Origin: Fimenecus sp964557975
GTDB lineage: Bacteria > Bacillota > Clostridia > Oscillospirales > Acutalibacteraceae
Assembly (NCBI GenBank): GCA_964557975.1
Contig: CAZLCG010000001.1
Coordinates: forward strand, 74,859 to 138,858
Length of the DNA stretch: 64,000 nt
Direction of reading: 5' to 3'
Part shown: positions 32,901 to 41,242 of the stretch, piece by piece
Layout: every line of letters begins with the position of its first letter
Position numbering within the stretch: the first letter of the stretch is position 1
Notes under the pieces: model-generated
What the model saw: only the letters and a program-made list of their open reading frames with translations
Database searches by the model: none
What the model was told of the DNA's origin: nothing
Made by a program: the position numbers and the translations under genes

Positions 32901-32953
32901 AATCGGAGCGGCGCTCCGGCTTCGCTTGGCTTTCGGCGGAGCTTGCTCCGATT
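32901..32953. terminator. Compound stem-loops between convergent genes
   Basis: Two adjacent hairpins, CGGAGC-GGC-GCTCCG (32904-32918) and CGGAGC-TT-GCTCCG (32937-32950), which also pair with each other as AATCGGAGC...GCTCCGATT. There is no T-run. They lie between the convergent membrane-protein gene and the HATPase-like gene and may stop transcription in both directions. Confidence 0.5.
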
Positions 32954-33690
32954 CAAATTCCGCTGAGCGCGGTATATATAATTGAAAGGCGGTCGTAAAG
33001 TAAATCCTCGACCGAGGGTATTTTGTACTCGGGCAGAGAACTGTCCGTCTTTTTTAATACGGTAAACGAAACGGCGGTTTTATTTTTGCCGGAGCTCATC
33101 ATAACGACCCCGCCGTGAGAGGATACTATTCTGTTGGTTCTGAAAAGTCCGCATCCGTTTTCACACAGGGCGTTTAAAAAACCGGCATACCTAAATTCGC
33201 CCTCGTTTTCAACTGTAAATTGTGCAAAACCCGCTCCTATTCTTTGAGTGACCGAAATAAAATCTCCCTTTGAATGTAACGCGGCGTTTACAAGTATATT
33301 CAGGAACGCCCAGCTAAGCTCCCTCGGGCTGCAAACGGTGTAAAACGGTTCGTCCCCGCAGGAAAAAATTATACGCTTTCTGTTTTCGGAGCATAGAAGC
33401 CCGCAGCAGAAGGCAAGGTTGTCAAAAAGCTCGGTTACATTGCAGTTATACGCTTTTTGGGCGCACTCCGAGTTTAGGTTATACAGCTTTTTCAGCACCC
33501 TCAGCGTTTTGCCGATAATCCTCGACGCCGCCGCGTTCTCTTCGGTAAAGCAAGCTCCCGCTCCGCTTATAACATCCTGCATTTCATCCCGTATACGGCT
33601 TATATCCGCGCCCTCTTTTACCTCATCGGACAGCTTTTCAAGCCTTTCAAGATAAATCTTTTCCGTAATATATCTCTCCCCGACATTCAA
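32953..33690 (-). CDS. HATPase-like (histidine-kinase C-terminal domain) protein
   Basis: 245 residues. The C-terminal half has the N-box of GHKL ATPases, ELSWAFLNILVNAALHSKGD, followed by a G-box-like ENEGEFRY and GCGLFRTNRIVSSHGG (close to the G1/G2 pattern). No clear phospho-acceptor His dimerisation box and no membrane segment are seen, and there is no response regulator beside it. It may be an orphan kinase-like regulator or anti-sigma-like protein. Confidence in the fold is fair; function unknown. Confidence 0.65.
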   Translation of the reverse strand: MNVGERYITEKIYLERLEKLSDEVKEGADISRIRDEMQDVISGAGACFTEENAAASRIIGKTLRVLKKLYNLNSECAQKAYNCNVTELFDNLAFCCGLLCSENRKRIIFSCGDEPFYTVCSPRELSWAFLNILVNAALHSKGDFISVTQRIGAGFAQFTVENEGEFRYAGFLNALCENGCGLFRTNRIVSSHGGVVMMSSGKNKTAVSFTVLKKTDSSLPEYKIPSVEDLLYDRLSIIYTALSGI

Positions 33691-33797
33691 CTATTAAAAA
33701 TATATGTGAATAGTATATCCTTTTTTCTTATTAAAACACAGATTTTAGTCACATTGACAAAAAATTCACAACGAAAAGAAAAAAGAGGTAAAATATC

Positions 33798-33826
33798 TTG
33801 CATAATTTGGAATTTCGGTATAAAAT
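33798..33826 (+). promoter_or_regulatory. Probable promoter of gap
   Basis: TTGCAT (33798-33803) and TAAAAT (33821-33826) with a 17-base spacer, about 37 bases before the gap ribosome-binding site. A consensus TTGACA at 33754 has no partner at the right distance. Confidence 0.55.
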
Positions 33827-33869
33827 AATACTGCAAAAAAACAATAAGAATTTTTTGGAGGTAATACCA

Positions 33870-34898
33870 ATGTCAGTTAAAGTTGCCATTAACGGCTTCG
33901 GCAGAATCGGCCGTCTTGCTTTCAGACAGATGTTTGACGCAGAGGGCTATGAAATTGTAGCTATCAACGACCTTACAGACCCTAAGATGCTTGCTCATCT
34001 TCTTAAGTATGATACCGCTCAGGGCGGTTACTGCGGCAGAATCGGCGAGGGCAAACACACTGTTGAAGCGGGCGAAGGCTCAATCACGGTTGACGGAAAA
34101 GAGATTACTATTTACGCTGTTAAAGACGCTAACGAGCTTCCATGGGGCGAAATCGGCGTTGACGTTGTTCTTGAATGTACGGGCTTCTACTGCTCAAAGG
34201 AAAAGAGCATGGCTCACATCAACGCGGGCGCTAAGAAGGTTGTTATTTCCGCTCCCGCAGGCAACGACCTTAAAACGATCGTTTATTCCGTAAACGAAAA
34301 GACGCTTACTGCCGACGATCAGATCATCTCGGCGGCTTCCTGCACAACCAACTGCTTGGCTCCTATGGCTGACGCTCTTAATAAGTATGCTCCCATTCAA
34401 TCGGGCATTATGTCAACGATTCACGCCTACACGGGCGACCAGATGATTCTTGACGGTCCTCACAGAAAGGGCGACCTCAGAAGAGCAAGAGCGGGCGCCG
34501 CAAATATCGTTCCGAATTCAACAGGCGCCGCAAAGGCTATCGGCCTTGTTATTCCCGAGCTTAACGGCAAGCTTATCGGTTCTGCTCAGAGAGTTCCCGT
34601 TCCGACCGGCTCAACAACGATTCTTACAGCTGTTGTTAAGGGCAGTGACGTTACGGCTGACGGCATCAACGCCGCTATGAAGGCTGCTTCGTCAGAGAGC
34701 TTCGGCTATAACGCCGATCCGATTGTTTCTTCGGACGTTATCGGTATGAGATACGGTTCGCTGTTTGACGCTACTCAGACGATGGTTGCAAAGATTGCCG
34801 ACGACCTTTATGAGGTGCAGGTCGTTTCGTGGTATGACAACGAAAACTCATACACAAGCCAGATGGTCAGAACAATCAAGTATTTCGCAGAGCTGTAA
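33870..34898 (+). CDS. gap: Glyceraldehyde-3-phosphate dehydrogenase (glycolytic)
   Basis: Oxidises glyceraldehyde-3-phosphate to 1,3-bisphosphoglycerate with NAD+. 342 residues from ATG 33870, which has TTGGAGG upstream. Rossmann motif INGFGRIGRLAFRQM; catalytic Cys158 in AASCTTNCLAP. AINDLTDPKMLAHLLKYDT carries the Asp favouring NAD. Longer upstream in-frame starts are ignored because the ribosome-binding site and family start fit Met 33870. It is a single-gene unit with its own terminator; pgk and tpi are not adjacent. Confidence 0.97.
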   Translation: MSVKVAINGFGRIGRLAFRQMFDAEGYEIVAINDLTDPKMLAHLLKYDTAQGGYCGRIGEGKHTVEAGEGSITVDGKEITIYAVKDANELPWGEIGVDVVLECTGFYCSKEKSMAHINAGAKKVVISAPAGNDLKTIVYSVNEKTLTADDQIISAASCTTNCLAPMADALNKYAPIQSGIMSTIHAYTGDQMILDGPHRKGDLRRARAGAANIVPNSTGAAKAIGLVIPELNGKLIGSAQRVPVPTGSTTILTAVVKGSDVTADGINAAMKAASSESFGYNADPIVSSDVIGMRYGSLFDATQTMVAKIADDLYEVQVVSWYDNENSYTSQMVRTIKYFAEL

Positions 34899-34917
34899 TA
34901 TCCGAAAAATAAAACGG

Positions 34918-34953
34918 GGCTGTTTCAGACGAAGGTTTGAAACAGCCTTTTTA
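34918..34953 (+). terminator. Intrinsic terminator of gap
   Basis: GGCTGTTTCA (34918-34927) pairs with TGAAACAGCC (34938-34947), followed by T5. The stem is the same as that after fba, with a different loop. Confidence 0.92.
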
Positions 34954-34970
34954 AAGTTTCAGCTGAAAAG

Positions 34971-35000
34971 TTGATAAACCGTGCGCTTTTGTGATATACT
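34971..35000 (+). promoter_or_regulatory. Promoter of the GH13 gene
   Basis: TTGATA (34971-34976) and TATACT (34995-35000), 18-base spacer, with a TG just before the -10. It lies 35 bases before the chosen start. Confidence 0.65.
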
Positions 35001-35035
35001 TAATCAGATAAAAATTATATGTGAGAGATCAAAGA

Positions 35036-36898
35036 ATGAGTTATACGCTATTCAATTCACGTGACAGCTATTACAAAAGCAAATTCGGCGCGGTCAAAAC
35101 GTTTGAAAGGGTCAAGTTCAGAATCGTCCTGCCACGTTCCTTTATGATCAACGGCGCGGCACTTGCCGTAAGGAACGACAGTGACGAAGATTTTTCGGAA
35201 CGGGGTATGTATTGGGCGGGTATGTACGGCGATGACAGCGAGGTATGGGATATTGAAACTGACTTTCCCAAAAGCGGTCTTTATTGGTACCATTTTAACC
35301 TGTATTCCTCATGGGGAGAGGGCGCGGTTTATAACAACGGAAACGGAACCGGAGTGTACGCGTCGGCACTCAATGAAAAGCGGGAATGGCAGTTAACGGT
35401 TTATGAAAAGGATTTTAAAACCCCCGACTGGCTCTGCGGCGGTGTAATATATCAGATTTTTCCCGACAGGTTCTGCAATTCGGGAGAAAAAAAGGACGGC
35501 GTGCCACCCGACAGAATTTTGCGGACGGATACCGAGAATGCTCCGTATTGGAAGCCCGACGTTATCAACAGGGATTATTTCGGCGGCGATTTAAAGGGCA
35601 TTGAGCGAAAACTCGGTTATCTGTTTAATTTGGGCGTTACCTGCATTTATCTGAATCCGATTTTTGAAGCTCATTCAAATCACCGTTACAATACGGCGGA
35701 TTATCTTAAAATCGATCCGCTTTTAGGTACGGAAAAGGACTTCGTAAGCCTTTGCTCAGCGGCGCACGGGTTTGGCATTAAGGTGATTCTTGACGGCGTG
35801 TTTTCGCATACGGGCGACGACAGCGTGTATTTTAACAGATACGGCAGATACGACAGCGTCGGAGCGTATAATTCCGAAAAATCGCCCTACCGTAAATGGT
35901 ATAAATTTGAAGAATATCCCGACAAGTATAAAAGCTGGTGGGGGTTTGATACCCTGCCCGAGGTTGCAGAGGAGTGTCCCGAATATCTTGAATTTATAAC
36001 CGGCAAAAACGGCGTTCTGCGTAAGTGGCTCAGGCTCGGCGCAGACGGCTGGCGGTTTGACGTTGCGGACGAGCTTCCCGATTGCTTTATAGACGAGGCA
36101 AGAAGGGCGGTAAAAGCGGAAAATCCCGACGCGCTTTTGCTGGGCGAGGTTTGGGAGGACGCTACAAACAAGTTCTCATACGGCTGCCGCAGAAGGTTTT
36201 TGTCAGGCTCTCAGTTTGACAGCGTAATGAATTATCCCTTTGCAAACGCTGTGCTTGATTTTGCAAGGGACGGCTCGGCGGAGGATTTTATGACGAGAAT
36301 TTGCTCGGTCGTCGAAAACTACCCCGAGCCTGCGTTAAACGTGCTTATGAATCATATCGGCACTCATGATACCGAACGCGCGATTACAAGGCTTGCGGGC
36401 GAGCGCTGTGACGGCCATGACCGAGTATGGCAGTCAAGCACGGTTTTGTCCGACGAGGATTATAAAAAGGGCGTTAGGCTTTTAAAGCTTGCCGCCGCAA
36501 TTCAGTATATGCTCCCCGGCGTGCCGTCGGTCTATTACGGCGACGAAGCGGGTATGCAGGGCTATAAGGACCCGTTTAACCGAGGTTACTTTGTCTGGGG
36601 CGGCGAAAATACCGAGCTTCAGGAATATTATAGGCTGCTCGGTGAAATCAGACGCAGAAACAGCGCGCTGAAGCGCGGCGGATTTGCGCCTGTTTCCGCA
36701 GCGCTCGGCTGTATAGCGTTTGAAAGGAACGGCGAGCGCTCGTCGCTTATGCTGATTGCAAACAGAAACGAGACTGAGATAACCTACAATCTGCCGAGTA
36801 TATGGCAATATACAAAGGAGCTTATAAACGGAGCTGCGGTAACCGACTGCGTTGCGGTTCCCGCAGCGGGAGCCGTTATTTTAAAAAGAGAATACTAA
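35036..36898 (+). CDS. GH13 alpha-glucan hydrolase (neopullulanase/alpha-amylase-like)
   Basis: 620 residues from ATG 35036; GTG 35021 is an alternative start. Catalytic motifs of GH13 are intact: DGVFSHTG near residue 253, GWRFDVADEL with nucleophile Asp342, GEVWED with acid/base Glu371, and NHIGTHDTE with His444-Asp445. An N-terminal beta-rich region of about 120 residues resembles the CBM34-type domain of neopullulanases and maltodextrin glucosidases. No signal peptide, so probably cytosolic, acting on maltodextrins or glycogen. Product specificity cannot be read from sequence. Its 3' end overlaps the next gene on the opposite strand by four bases. Confidence 0.9.
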   Translation: MSYTLFNSRDSYYKSKFGAVKTFERVKFRIVLPRSFMINGAALAVRNDSDEDFSERGMYWAGMYGDDSEVWDIETDFPKSGLYWYHFNLYSSWGEGAVYNNGNGTGVYASALNEKREWQLTVYEKDFKTPDWLCGGVIYQIFPDRFCNSGEKKDGVPPDRILRTDTENAPYWKPDVINRDYFGGDLKGIERKLGYLFNLGVTCIYLNPIFEAHSNHRYNTADYLKIDPLLGTEKDFVSLCSAAHGFGIKVILDGVFSHTGDDSVYFNRYGRYDSVGAYNSEKSPYRKWYKFEEYPDKYKSWWGFDTLPEVAEECPEYLEFITGKNGVLRKWLRLGADGWRFDVADELPDCFIDEARRAVKAENPDALLLGEVWEDATNKFSYGCRRRFLSGSQFDSVMNYPFANAVLDFARDGSAEDFMTRICSVVENYPEPALNVLMNHIGTHDTERAITRLAGERCDGHDRVWQSSTVLSDEDYKKGVRLLKLAAAIQYMLPGVPSVYYGDEAGMQGYKDPFNRGYFVWGGENTELQEYYRLLGEIRRRNSALKRGGFAPVSAALGCIAFERNGERSSLMLIANRNETEITYNLPSIWQYTKELINGAAVTDCVAVPAAGAVILKREY

Positions 36899-37155
36899 TT
36901 GAGAAGCAGGGCTATAACGGCTCCTGTTCCCGCCGCCGACAAAAGCCCGAGTATTCTGTAAAAAACGGTCTTAAAGGCTGCCTTTTTTGTCTTTGGAACA
37001 CCCGCTCTGCCCGAGATTGCCTGAAGCGCTTTGTCCCGCAGCTTGTTTTCGCTGAGCGTTGAATATTCGGGCTTTACGAAAAACAGCGCTTTTTCAAAGC
37101 AGTCGATACCCGTGTCGTGAATTTCCAGCACCTGTCTGTTTACACCTTTTATCAT
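36895..37155 (-). CDS. Small conserved membrane protein of unknown function
   Basis: 86 residues: an N-terminal soluble part (MIKGVNRQVLEIHDTGIDCF, then ALFFVKPEYSTLSENKLRDK) and a C-terminal hydrophobic segment GLLSAAGTGAVIALLL. It resembles short proteins I have seen in other Clostridia with the MIKGVNRQ start, but no function is known. It converges on the GH13 gene with a 4-base overlap. An AAAGGAAAA-type ribosome-binding site precedes the start. Confidence 0.7.
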   Translation of the reverse strand: MIKGVNRQVLEIHDTGIDCFEKALFFVKPEYSTLSENKLRDKALQAISGRAGVPKTKKAAFKTVFYRILGLLSAAGTGAVIALLLN

Positions 37156-37574
37156 CTTGTTTTTTCCTTTTCAGCTTGTTGATTTTATTATTTTAATTTA
37201 TAAAAGGATTATACCGCTTTATTTGGCATTTGTTGTTTTTTTGAGCGTCAATATGGGATTTTTCACAAACTTTTAATTTAACATATTATACTTAAAGTAT
37301 AATTATCAGATGTTCAAAAATGTTCAAAACCGTGTTCAAAATGTTGATAAGTTGACTGAAAAAGCGGTTATAATACTGACTTTCAGCCAAATTTTGCAAA
37401 ATGTTAATAACTTTTGTTAAAAATCGGACAAATACAAATTGTTATATTCACTTTACAATTATACAGTGAGGAGTTAATTTTTAAGTAAAATTCCTAAAAT
37501 TTTTTGTGCAAAATAACATTGTCGTTTTTCTATAAAATTTGTCGGATTATTTTGTGTACTTTTAAGGTGAGGTT
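37156..37574. other. AT-rich 419-base intergenic region with operator-like motifs
   Basis: No gene is visible. It holds a 19-base palindrome (ATTATACTT-A-AAGTATAAT, 37285-37303) and three TGTTCAAAA repeats at 37311, 37321 and 37333. TTGATA (37344) with TATAAT (37369) is one possible promoter with a long spacer; TTGTTA (37439) with TACAGT (37462), 17 apart, is another. Long and AT-rich for such a small downstream gene. Confidence 0.5.
37285..37303. promoter_or_regulatory. Perfect 9-bp inverted repeat, probable operator
   Basis: ATTATACTT and AAGTATAAT flank a single A. It is followed within 10 bases by the TGTTCAAAA series. Likely a binding site for a dimeric regulator acting on ogg or the small membrane-protein gene (inference). 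Confidence 0.45.
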
Positions 37575-38408
37575 ATGAAGAACGAGAAAAACAGTTTTTA
37601 TAAAATAAGGCTTCCCGAGGCGTTTAACCTTTCGCTTTCCCTCGACTGCGGTCAGGCGTTCCGATGGGAGGAAGCGGACGGCTTTATGTGCGGCGTCGTG
37701 GGGGATAAATATTATAAGCTGCGTCAGGAAAACGGTTTTTTGATATGCAACTGCTCCGAAAACGAATTTAACTCGGTTTTAAGAAGATACCTTGATTTTG
37801 ACAGGGATTACAAAGCTATTTGCAACGCCTTTTCGCAGGATGAAAATTTAAAATCCGCTGTGACGGAGTTCGGCGGAATAAGGATTTTAAGGCAGGAGCC
37901 ATGGGAAACGCTTTGCTCGTTTATTATTTCCCAAAACAACAATATTCCGAGGATAAAAGGCATTATCAAAAGGCTTTGCGAGGGCTTCGGCAATGAAACA
38001 GCCGAGGGGGCTTACTCGTTTCCCTCCGCCGATAAGCTGTCAAAGCTGACGGTTGACGATTTAGCTGTGCTTAGGGCGGGCTTCCGCGCAAAATACATAG
38101 CAGACGCGGCTCAAAAGGTCGCTTCGGGGGAGGTAGACCTGAAAGAAATCGACGAACAGCCTATTGAGTACGGCAGGCGGGAGCTTATAAAAATCAAAGG
38201 AGTCGGAGCAAAGGTCGCGGAGTGTACGCTGCTTTACGGCTTCGGAAAATTTGAGGCGTTTCCCGTTGACGTTTGGGTTAAAAGGATAATGCTTGAAATG
38301 TATCCCGACGGACTTCCGGAATGCGTAAGGGGCTATGAGGGGATAGCGCAGCAGTATCTGTTCCATTGGCGAAGAAACTCCGAAAAATTCAAGCGGTCCG
38401 AAAAATAA
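37575..38408 (+). CDS. ogg: OGG1-type 8-oxoguanine DNA glycosylase/AP lyase
   Basis: Base-excision repair enzyme removing 8-oxoguanine. 277 residues: N-terminal OGG_N-like part with LDCGQAFRW, then the helix-hairpin-helix core with SFIISQNNNIPRI, IKGVGAKVAECTLLYGFG (catalytic Lys213) and FPVDVWVKR (Asp232). The Lys-Asp spacing equals that in human OGG1. Start ATG 37575 follows AGGTGAGG. It could also be annotated as a DNA-3-methyladenine glycosylase 2; the Lys favours OGG1. Single-gene unit with a long upstream region. Confidence 0.92.
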   Translation: MKNEKNSFYKIRLPEAFNLSLSLDCGQAFRWEEADGFMCGVVGDKYYKLRQENGFLICNCSENEFNSVLRRYLDFDRDYKAICNAFSQDENLKSAVTEFGGIRILRQEPWETLCSFIISQNNNIPRIKGIIKRLCEGFGNETAEGAYSFPSADKLSKLTVDDLAVLRAGFRAKYIADAAQKVASGEVDLKEIDEQPIEYGRRELIKIKGVGAKVAECTLLYGFGKFEAFPVDVWVKRIMLEMYPDGLPECVRGYEGIAQQYLFHWRRNSEKFKRSEK

Positions 38409-38525
38409 AAAGGCCGAAAACGCCTGTAAGGACGTATGTTTTCCGCTTTTGCGCTCAAGGCTTCGCTGTCGTAAGAAATATACATAATTTTTTTACATTT
38501 TAACAAAGTTTTTACTTATTTTAGG

Positions 38526-38554
38526 TTGAGAATTTAATATATAAAGGTTATAAT
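38526..38554 (+). promoter_or_regulatory. Promoter of the mre operon
   Basis: TTGAGA (38526-38531) and TATAAT (38549-38554), 17-base spacer. The leader to mreB is about 125 bases. The 276-base gap from 38409 also contains an A/T-rich tract but no gene. Confidence 0.8.
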
Positions 38555-38587
38555 AACCTCACAACCTTCCGAGTAACAAAAAAATTC

Positions 38588-38615
38588 AAGTGTCTCGGAT
38601 AACATTGGGACACTT
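38588..38615 (+). promoter_or_regulatory. Stem-loop in the mreB leader
   Basis: AAGTGTC (38588-38594) pairs with GACACTT (38609-38615). It lies within the predicted 5' leader, 70 bases before the start. TTTGCTTTA follows rather than a clean T-run. Possible attenuator or stability element. Confidence 0.4.
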
Positions 38616-38684
38616 TGCTTTAAAAACGGGAATTTAGTGACTTTTGCTAATATTTAAACTGAAAGATAAGAAAGGATTGGTACT

Positions 38685-39695
38685 ATGTTGTTTTCGCAGG
38701 ATATCGGTATCGACTTGGGTACGGCAAATACTCTTGTTTTTGTAAGGGGTAAGGGCATTGTTATAAGAGAGCCGTCCGTTGTAGCGGTTGACGTAAGCTC
38801 ATATCCCCAAAAGGTTGTCGCGGTAGGCGACAAGGCAAAACAGATGATAGGCAGAACGCCGGGTTCGATTACGGCGGTCCGTCCCTTAAAGGACGGCGTT
38901 ATAGCAGACTTCGATATTACCTCCGATATGCTTAAGGAATTTATCAGGATGGCAATAAGCTCCTCGCCGTTTTCAAGGGCAAGGGTGCTTATATGTATTC
39001 CGTCGGGCGTTACCGAGGTTGAAAGAAAGGCGGTTCACGACGCCGCGCGCTCGGCAGGCGCAAAATATGTAAGCCTTATTGAAGAGCCTATGGCGGCGGC
39101 TATCGGCGCAGGGCTTCCGGTTTCGGAGGCGGTCGGCAGTATGGTCGTCGATATCGGCGGCGGCACCTCGGAGGTTGCGGTTATATCCTACGGCGATATA
39201 GTTACCGCGCAGTCCGCAAGGGTCGCGGGCGACAATTTTGACGAAGCGATTATAGCGTACATCAGAAAAAAGCATAACCTTTTAATCGGCGAAAGAACAG
39301 CCGAGGACATAAAAATAAAAATCGGCTCCGCTTATCCGTATGACGGCGAGGGGGCAATGGACGTCAAGGGCAGAAACCTGCTCGACGGACTTCCCAAGAA
39401 CATTGAGATCACCTCGGAGGAGGTCAGAGAAGCGCTTTCGGACCCCGTTAATCAGATTCTTGATACGGTACGTTCAACGCTTGAGAAAACCCCGCCCGAG
39501 CTTTCGGCTGATATTATCGACAGGGGAATTATGCTTACGGGCGGCGGCGCTCTGTTAAGAGGGCTTGATAAGCTGATTTCGATCGAAACGAAAATCCCCG
39601 TTCATGTTGCCGAAAATCCGCTTGACTGCGTTGTTGACGGCACGGGCGTATGCCTTGAACACTCGGGGCTTACCGCTAAGAGAAAATACGAATAA
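38685..39695 (+). CDS. mreB: Rod-shape-determining actin homolog MreB
   Basis: Bacterial actin that organises the cell-wall elongation machinery under the membrane. 336 residues: phosphate-1 motif DIGIDLGTANTLVFVRG, LIEEPMAAAIGAGLPV, phosphate-2 DIGGGTSEVAVIS, and adenosine motif LTGGGALLRG. Start ATG 38685 after AAGAAAGGA. First gene of mreB-mreC-mreD-pbp2, then minD. Firmicutes often carry Mbl/MreBH paralogs; none is seen here. Confidence 0.97.
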   Translation: MLFSQDIGIDLGTANTLVFVRGKGIVIREPSVVAVDVSSYPQKVVAVGDKAKQMIGRTPGSITAVRPLKDGVIADFDITSDMLKEFIRMAISSSPFSRARVLICIPSGVTEVERKAVHDAARSAGAKYVSLIEEPMAAAIGAGLPVSEAVGSMVVDIGGGTSEVAVISYGDIVTAQSARVAGDNFDEAIIAYIRKKHNLLIGERTAEDIKIKIGSAYPYDGEGAMDVKGRNLLDGLPKNIEITSEEVREALSDPVNQILDTVRSTLEKTPPELSADIIDRGIMLTGGGALLRGLDKLISIETKIPVHVAENPLDCVVDGTGVCLEHSGLTAKRKYE

Positions 39696-39746
39696 AGTTA
39701 AGGCAGGGGGAGCCGACGGGCGCAGCGGGGTTTAACGGAGCTTTTT

Positions 39747-39780
39747 AACGGCGCGTCAGGGACGCCCCGCGCCCCTGCAA
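39747..39780. repeat. GC-rich dispersed palindromic repeat, copy 3
   Basis: AACGGCGCGTCAGGGACGCC then CCGCGCCCCTGCAA. Same strand as the copy near 24048 and inverse of the one at 18721. It sits between mreB and mreC without breaking either gene. Confidence 0.7.
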
Positions 39781-39851
39781 ACATTTCGGAAGCCGCGAAT
39801 AAGCGCTGACAGCCGTAAGCGATTTTACTGTTATTTAACGGAGGTGTGAAA

Positions 39852-40697
39852 ATGAAGAATTTTGTTAAAAGCAAGGGCTTTCGCATACTGCTTGTAATTG
39901 CCGTGGTTTTGCTTGCGGGCATCGTTGCCGCCGCATCTTCAAGCAGCGGTTCTTCACCGCTCACATCTGCCGTAAGCACGGTTTTTTCTCCGCTTTCCAA
40001 GGCTTCGTCCTACATAGCCGAGAAATTTGATAACTTTAAGGGCGGCTTCGTTTCGTCACGCTCGTATATGGACAGAGTCGCGCAGCTTGAACAGCAGGTC
40101 GCCGATTATCAGAGCAAGCTTGTTGACTATGAAAAGCTGCAAAAGCAGGTTGAGGCTTATGAAAAATTCCTTGAGGTCAAAGAGAAAAACCCCGATTTTC
40201 AGTTTACCGCAGGAACGGTAATCGGCAGAAATTCGGCTGATACCTTTTGCTCGTTTGTGTTAAACTGCGGAAGCAACGACGGCGTGGAAACAAACTGCCC
40301 TGTAATAAGCGGAGAATACCTGATAGGGCTTGTTTGCGAGGTTACGCCCACAACCTGCACGGTGCTTTCCGTTTATGACCCCGAGGTTAACGCCGCGGCA
40401 TATGAAATAAGAACGGGCGAGCTTGGATATACGGACACCACCGCAAGGCTCGGCGTTGACGGAACCGTTAAATTTGCGGGTCTTACAAAGGATACCGCTG
40501 TTGCCGAGGGCGGAATAGTCTGTACCTCGGGCGTCGGCGGCATATTTCCGAGAGGGCTTATTATTGGCTCGGTAACCTCTGTTAAGCAGGAGGAGGGCGA
40601 CATTGCATACTATGCCGAGGTCAAGCCCGAAATTGACATAAGCGAGGTTCAGGACGCTTTCGTCATTACCGATTTTGAGGGCAAGGGCGATGCGTAA
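39852..40697 (+). CDS. mreC: Rod-shape-determining protein MreC
   Basis: Membrane-anchored scaffold linking MreB to the periplasmic/extracellular wall enzymes. 281 residues from ATG 39852 after GGAGG (a GTG two codons earlier overlaps the site). One N-terminal membrane segment (GFRILLVIAVVLLAGIVAAA), a coiled coil (SYMDRVAQLEQQVADYQSKL) and a C-terminal beta-barrel domain with TVIGRNSADTFCSFVLNCG. Overlaps mreD by 8 bases. Confidence 0.95.
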   Translation: MKNFVKSKGFRILLVIAVVLLAGIVAAASSSSGSSPLTSAVSTVFSPLSKASSYIAEKFDNFKGGFVSSRSYMDRVAQLEQQVADYQSKLVDYEKLQKQVEAYEKFLEVKEKNPDFQFTAGTVIGRNSADTFCSFVLNCGSNDGVETNCPVISGEYLIGLVCEVTPTTCTVLSVYDPEVNAAAYEIRTGELGYTDTTARLGVDGTVKFAGLTKDTAVAEGGIVCTSGVGGIFPRGLIIGSVTSVKQEEGDIAYYAEVKPEIDISEVQDAFVITDFEGKGDA

Positions 40698-41214
40698 GAA
40701 TACAAAAATACTTATTATAAGACGGGCGTCATTTGCGGTTATTATACTGTTCGTCCACATATTACAGAATACTGACGGCTTTTTTCCCGAAATATTCGGC
40801 GCAAGGGCGTTTTTGTTAATCCCTCTCGCCGTGTGTATAGGTATGTTTGAACGTGAAATCACGGGAGCGGTATTCGGCTTGTTCGCGGGGGCTTTGTGGG
40901 ATAGTGTTTCGGGGCTCGGCGACGGCTGGAATACCCTTTTTCTTATGCTGACGGGAGCTTTATGCGGTCTTTTAATAAACGTGCTTATGAGAAATCACCT
41001 TTTAACAGCGCTTATACTCTCGGCGGCGGCAAATATTATTTATGTTTCGCTGTATCTGCTGTTTTTCGTCGTTGCAAGGGGACTTGACAGCGCGGGCTAT
41101 CTGTTTTTGACGTTCTATTTGCCGAGCGCGGTTTATTCATTCCTTTTTACACCGATTTTTTATATAACCGTGAGGGCAATTATGAAAAAGACCGCGGTTA
41201 CGGAGGAATTTTAA
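40690..41214 (+). CDS. mreD: Rod-shape-determining protein MreD
   Basis: 174-residue integral membrane protein with about five hydrophobic segments, weakly conserved as usual for MreD. The start is ATG 40690, overlapping mreC by 8 bases; position and topology support the call (ENTDGFFPEIFGARAFLLIP-like centre seen here as NTDGFFPEIFGARAF). It is followed by PBP2 after 28 bases. Together with MreC it links MreB to the PBP2 complex. Confidence 0.88.
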   Translation: MRKNTKILIIRRASFAVIILFVHILQNTDGFFPEIFGARAFLLIPLAVCIGMFEREITGAVFGLFAGALWDSVSGLGDGWNTLFLMLTGALCGLLINVLMRNHLLTALILSAAANIIYVSLYLLFFVVARGLDSAGYLFLTFYLPSAVYSFLFTPIFYITVRAIMKKTAVTEEF

Positions 41215-41242
41215 ATAAAATCTTTTGAAAGGAGCGCCGTAA

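Noticed and set aside
33754..33759. Consensus TTGACA upstream of gap as its -35.
   Set aside because: No -10 within 16-19 bases; the nearest TAAAAT is 29 bases away. The pair at 33798/33821 fits better.
35021..35035. GTG 35021 as the start of the GH13 gene.
   Set aside because: No ribosome-binding site precedes it; ATG 35036 is more likely, although not proven.
37352..37374. TTGACT with TATAAT as the ogg promoter.
   Set aside because: Only 11 bases separate the hexamers, too short for sigma-A.
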